Source: Chloroflexota bacterium
GTDB taxonomy: Bacteria > Chloroflexota > UBA6077
DNA: 8,103 bases
Direction: 5' to 3'
NCBI GenBank assembly: GCA_021806765.1
Contig: JAJZQR010000241.1
Span: forward strand, 1-8,103
This document shows positions 5,818 to 8,103 of the stretch, piece by piece (positions within the stretch are counted from its first letter, which is position 1; each line of letters starts with the position of its first letter). The notes beneath the pieces were generated by a model. That model was not told the DNA's origin. It worked only from the letters and a program-made list of their open reading frames with translations, and did not search any database. The position numbers were made by a program, and so were the translations under genes.

Positions 5818-6975
5818 CTACTTGTCTAAGGTCCACTTGCCGTTGACGATCTTGATCATGACGAAGGCACCCTTGCCGAGACCGTTGTGGTCTTGAGCCG
5901 ACATGTTGAAGATGCCGCCGGTGCCCACGAAACCCTTCAAGCTCTCCAGTTCGTCCCGGATCTTTGCCTTGTCCGGTCCGGCTTTCTGCAGCGCAGTGGT
6001 GACCATGGTCAGGGCATCGTAAGCGTGGCCGCCGAAGGTGTCGGCCGACTTGTTGTACTTGGCCTTGAACTCCTTGGCGTAGTTGACCAGAACGTTCTTC
6101 TGCGGGTCGCTGTCGGGAAGCCCGCCGGCTACCAGCAGCTTGCCGGCAGGGAAGACGACGCCGTTGGCCGCGTCGCCCGCCAGTTCGATGAACTTCTCGT
6201 TGGCGATGCCGTGGCTGTCGAAGATGGGAATAGTCATGCCCAACTGCTTGGCGTTCTTGGAGATCAGGGCCGGGCCGGGGTTGGTGCCCCACACGATCAG
6301 GGCCTGGGCATCCGTTCCCTTGATCTTGGTGAGCTGCACCGACATGTCGGTGTCTTTATCGCCAAAGCTCTCCGAGGCGACGATCTTGATGCCGGCGCCG
6401 GGCGCCCCCGCGTCCAGAGCGGACTTTCCGGTTGTCCCGAACCCTCCCGAGGAGGTTAGGAGAGCCACCCGTGTGAGCCCCTTTGCCTTCAGGTAGTCGA
6501 ACAGCTCCGAGGCGGCCAACGAGTCGCTCTGGGGCGTCTTGAACACCCACTTCTTCACCGGCTGGACTATCTGGGCGCTGGCGGCTGCAGAGATGAGGGG
6601 TATCTGCGCCTTCTCGACGGTATCGACCAGGGCGAGGCTCTCACCGGTGGAGCTGGGACCGATGATGGCCAGCACCTTGTCCTGCTCGATGAGCTTCTTG
6701 GCCAGGGTCACGGCCTTGGTTTCGTCGCTCTCGGTATCGTAGACGATAACCTCCAGCTTGTGGCCGTTGATACCGCCCTTGGCGTTGATCTGCTCCTCCA
6801 GCATCTTCGCCGTTTCCTTCTCCGGGGTCCCAAGGGGCGAGTTGAAGCCAGTGACCGCGAAGAGCGCTCCAACCTTGTAGCTCTCATTCGCGGCGGTGCC
6901 GCAACCGAGGACCGAGGTGAAGGCGACGCCGAGGAACAGGGCCAGTGCCGACCTAACCAGGAACCAACGGGGCAT
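5818..6975 (-). CDS. HAAT-type ABC transporter substrate-binding lipoprotein (LivJ/LivK family)
   Basis: This extracytoplasmic receptor captures the substrate and delivers it to LivHM. Its 385 residues begin with a lipoprotein signal peptide: basic MPRWFLVR, a hydrophobic core, and lipobox VLGC with C25 as the probable lipidated cysteine. That implies membrane anchoring, normal for bacteria without a free periplasm but also seen elsewhere. The mature part is a periplasmic-binding fold of type I: YKVGALFAVTG (33-43), NAKGGINGHKLEVIVYDTES (64-83), AIIGPSSTGESLA (103-115, expected to bind the ligand carboxylate), PLISAAAS (126-133), TFGGHAYDAL (313-322). LivJ/LivK of E. coli bind Leu/Ile/Val, but close homologues in other bacteria bind aromatic acids. 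The paaK and iorA neighbours point to an aromatic ligand here, by context only. It is the first gene of the operon, with a strong AAGGAGAG site, which fits the high expression such proteins need. Confidence 0.93.
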   Translation of the reverse strand: MPRWFLVRSALALFLGVAFTSVLGCGTAANESYKVGALFAVTGFNSPLGTPEKETAKMLEEQINAKGGINGHKLEVIVYDTESDETKAVTLAKKLIEQDKVLAIIGPSSTGESLALVDTVEKAQIPLISAAASAQIVQPVKKWVFKTPQSDSLAASELFDYLKAKGLTRVALLTSSGGFGTTGKSALDAGAPGAGIKIVASESFGDKDTDMSVQLTKIKGTDAQALIVWGTNPGPALISKNAKQLGMTIPIFDSHGIANEKFIELAGDAANGVVFPAGKLLVAGGLPDSDPQKNVLVNYAKEFKAKYNKSADTFGGHAYDALTMVTTALQKAGPDKAKIRDELESLKGFVGTGGIFNMSAQDHNGLGKGAFVMIKIVNGKWTLDK

Positions 6976-6988
6976 GGGAACTCTCCTT
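6976..6988 (-). promoter_or_regulatory. Strong ribosome binding site of the binding-protein gene
   Basis: Minus-strand AAGGAGAG (plus coordinates 6981-6988) lies 5 nt before ATG 6975. It is the best Shine-Dalgarno match in the window and fixes the start that gives a proper signal peptide. Confidence 0.75.
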
Positions 6989-7020
6989 TCGACAAGACGG
7001 AGTACAGTACGAGACCATCT

Positions 7021-7051
7021 CGCCGGACCCCTTGGGACGCAAGGGGTGGCG
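7021..7051 (-). promoter_or_regulatory. Hairpin in the leader of the liv-paaK operon
   Basis: A perfect 8-bp stem, ACCCCTTG 7027-7034 with CAAGGGGT 7040-7047, closes a 5-nt loop. After a 2-nt bulge (7025-7026) it is extended by CGCC 7021-7024 with GGCG 7048-7051. A smaller inverted repeat, CGAGA 7010-7014 with TCTCG 7018-7022, overlaps its base and would compete with it in the RNA. No U-tract follows, so it is not a plain terminator. It lies in a predicted leader of about 155 nt and ends about 45 nt before the ATG. It matches no riboswitch class I can name. A regulatory or stabilising role is inference. Confidence 0.4.
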
Positions 7052-7136
7052 GAACGCTGGGTAGGAGGCTTGGGAGAGAAAACAGAAAGGCAGCGAAGTC
7101 TAGAGGCTTCACTGCCACCAGTCCACGGGCGACGCC

Positions 7137-7165
7137 ATTATTGTCGAACATTTGACACAAGTCAA
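7137..7165 (-). promoter_or_regulatory. Sigma-70-type promoter of the liv-paaK operon
   Basis: On the minus strand a -35 TTGACT (plus 7160-7165, 5 of 6 to TTGACA) is separated by exactly 17 bp from a -10 AATAAT (plus 7137-7142, 5 of 6 to TATAAT). Transcription should begin near 7130, giving a leader of about 155 nt. It is the only good promoter-like pair found upstream of the first operon gene. Confidence 0.65.
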
Positions 7166-7172
7166 GATTGAC
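7152..7172. promoter_or_regulatory. Alternating TTGAC/GTCAA half-sites over the -35 (candidate operator)
   Basis: Three 5-bp half-sites alternate in direction: TTGAC 7152-7156, GTCAA 7161-7165 and TTGAC 7168-7172. The first two form a perfect inverted repeat with a 4-bp spacer, and the last two another with a 2-bp spacer. The middle half-site is the -35 hexamer of the minus-strand promoter, so a bound protein would be expected to block or alter that promoter. No regulator gene is present, and half-sites this short can arise by chance. Confidence 0.4.
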
Positions 7173-7244
7173 CTGGTGAGGGATCATCGCGAGGAAGTGC
7201 GAAAGCGGGGAAAGCTGCAGTAGGCGGGGGTTGGTTTCTGATGC

Positions 7245-7273
7245 TTGTCCTTTCTAAACTACCCCTCTATAAT
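7245..7273 (+). promoter_or_regulatory. Sigma-70-type promoter of iorA
   Basis: A consensus -10 TATAAT (7268-7273) lies 17 bp after TTGTCC (7245-7250, 4 of 6 to TTGACA). Transcription should start near 7280, leaving a leader of about 37 nt before GTG 7317. The -10 runs into an in-frame ATG (TATAATG, 7272-7274), which would not be transcribed from this promoter. Confidence 0.65.
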
Positions 7274-7307
7274 GTCGCCCATTCCCCCACTACTCGTTAA
7301 CTTCGTT

Positions 7308-7316
7308 AGGAGTTCC
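7308..7316 (+). promoter_or_regulatory. Ribosome binding site that sets the iorA start at GTG
   Basis: AGGAG at 7308-7312 lies 4 nt before GTG 7317. Initiation there gives the usual IorA beginning (MKALLSGNEAIALGA), while ATG 7272 would add 15 residues unlike the family and overlaps the promoter -10. Confidence 0.6.
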
Positions 7317-8103
7317 GTGAAAGCTCTGCTCTCGGGCAACGAGGCCATCGCCCTGGGTGCTTACCACGCGGGGATCACCGTCGCTGCGGCCTACCCCGGC
7401 ACGCCCAGCACCGAGATCCTGGAGGCGCTGGCCGGACACACCGATATCCACGCCGAGTGGGCCCCCAACGAGAAGGTGGCCATGGAGGTGGCGCAGGGCG
7501 CCTGCTACGCCGGCGTCCGGGCCATGGTCTCCATGAAGCATGTGGGGCTGAACGTGGCGGCCGACCCCCTCTTCGCTGCCTCTATCACGGGGGTGAGGGG
7601 GGGACTCGTGGTGGTCAGTGCCGATGATCCCGGCATGCACAGCTCCCAGAACGAGCAGGACAACCGGCACTACGCGCGCTTCGCCAAGCTGCCGGTCCTG
7701 GAGCCCTCCGATAGCCAGGAGTGCTACCAGTTCTCCCTGCTGGCCTTTTCCCTGAGCGAGCAGTTCGATACGCCGGTGATGCTGCGCATCACCACCAGGG
7801 TGGCCCATTCGAAGTCCCTGGTGGAATACGACGAGAGCGTCGTGGCCTCCAGGGGCAAGGCCTCCTTCGCCCGCCAGCCGGAGAAGCTCGTGATGATCCC
7901 TGCCAACGCCCGTCGCCGCCATCCCCTGGTGGAGGAGCGGATAGCTAAGCTGGCCGAGTACGCCGAGAGCTTCCCCCACAACAGGATGGAGTTGCGGGAC
8001 AGGCGCGTCGGCATCCTTACCACCAGCGTCGCCTATCAGTATGCTCGAGAAGTGATGCCCGAGGCCTCCTTTCTCAAGCTGGGGATGGGCTATCCGATCC
8101 CCG
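7317..8103 (+). CDS. iorA: Indolepyruvate:ferredoxin oxidoreductase alpha subunit, N-terminal part (3' end outside the window)
   Basis: IorA, with IorB, oxidatively decarboxylates arylpyruvates (indolepyruvate, phenylpyruvate, 4-hydroxyphenylpyruvate) to arylacetyl-CoA, using thiamine diphosphate and iron-sulfur clusters to reduce ferredoxin. The reaction can also run in reverse. The 262 residues present cover the pyrimidine-binding domain: LLSGNEAIALGAYHAG (4-19), AAYPGTPSTEI (24-34), EWAPNEKVAMEVAQGA (47-62, with the glutamate region expected to activate the cofactor), MKHVGLNVAADPL (73-85), SADDPGMHSSQNEQDNR (101-117) and TRVAHS (160-165). The ThDP/Mg-binding domain and the C-terminal 2x[4Fe-4S] ferredoxin domain of the roughly 600-residue family lie beyond the edge. 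The oxygen-sensitive enzyme type suggests an anaerobic or low-oxygen life. It is transcribed away from the liv-paaK operon, sharing the control region. Confidence 0.95.
   Translation, partial: MKALLSGNEAIALGAYHAGITVAAAYPGTPSTEILEALAGHTDIHAEWAPNEKVAMEVAQGACYAGVRAMVSMKHVGLNVAADPLFAASITGVRGGLVVVSADDPGMHSSQNEQDNRHYARFAKLPVLEPSDSQECYQFSLLAFSLSEQFDTPVMLRITTRVAHSKSLVEYDESVVASRGKASFARQPEKLVMIPANARRRHPLVEERIAKLAEYAESFPHNRMELRDRRVGILTTSVAYQYAREVMPEASFLKLGMGYPIP

Larger units (their letters stand above)
6976..7316. other. Divergent control region between the liv-paaK operon and iorA
   Basis: These 341 bp contain no convincing gene; open frames crossing them have no family resemblance and no start signals. 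From left to right they hold the binding-protein ribosome site, a leader with two potential hairpins (7010-7051), a stretch of purine-rich sequence with no recognised signal (about 7052-7130), the minus-strand promoter (7137-7165), the TTGAC/GTCAA half-sites (7152-7172), about 70 bp with nothing recognised (7173-7244), the plus-strand promoter (7245-7273) and the iorA ribosome site (7308-7312). The inferred start points, near 7130 and 7280, face away from each other, leaving about 150 bp for shared regulation. Confidence 0.7.

Noticed and set aside
7010..7051. T-box or other known riboswitch in the liv leader
   Set aside because: I could not find a specifier loop, antiterminator bulge sequence or terminator with a U-tract; only plain hairpins are visible.
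7290..7979. Minus-strand open frame of about 229 codons at the right end
   Set aside because: It is antisense to iorA, whose conserved motifs are continuous on the + strand; the product is His/Gly/Arg-rich with no recognisable domain.

Overview
The window is GC-rich bacterial chromosome: close-packed genes, Shine-Dalgarno sites, sigma-70-like promoters, a lipoprotein signal peptide and several GTG starts. The lineage cannot be fixed from sequence alone. The gene content (Liv-type ABC transporter, PaaK ligase, indolepyruvate:ferredoxin oxidoreductase) and three kinds of dispersed palindromic repeat would suit an anaerobic or thermophilic bacterium such as a Chloroflexota member, but this is a weak inference.

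Layout. Positions 3-86 hold the last 27 codons of an unidentified + strand gene. A DoxX-family membrane protein follows on the + strand (214-768). It converges on a six-gene minus-strand operon, and the 181 bp between them are mostly a nested palindromic repeat (790-918). In transcription order the operon is livJ-like binding lipoprotein (6975-5818), livH (5811-4942), livM (4945-3881), livG (3879-3112), livF (3112-2336) and paaK (2263-950). Junctions are very tight (ATGA and TGATG overlaps, 1- and 6-nt gaps) except livF-paaK (72 nt). Across a 341-bp divergent control region, the + strand iorA gene starts at 7317 and runs off the right edge.

How the genes fit together. The binding protein, two permeases and two ATPases form one complete branched-chain-type (HAAT) importer. 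PaaK makes arylacetyl-CoA from an arylacetate, CoA and ATP. IorA, with a partner IorB not seen here, interconverts arylpyruvate and arylacetyl-CoA with ferredoxin. The best reading is an uptake, activation and 2-oxoacid interconversion module for aromatic acids or aromatic amino acids. It could run towards degradation or towards salvage of aryl acids into aromatic amino acids.

The least ordinary feature is that three unrelated dispersed repeats sit in this one operon, at livM-livG, livF-paaK and the operon's 3' end. Two are translated in part: one gives LivM a tail of about 36 residues, the other supplies the last seven residues and the stop codon of LivF. The divergent region holds well-formed promoters for both directions, an array of TTGAC/GTCAA half-sites over the operon's -35, and a predicted leader hairpin. 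I see no CRISPR array, tRNA, rRNA, transposase, phage gene or defence system, and no wholly new multi-gene system.
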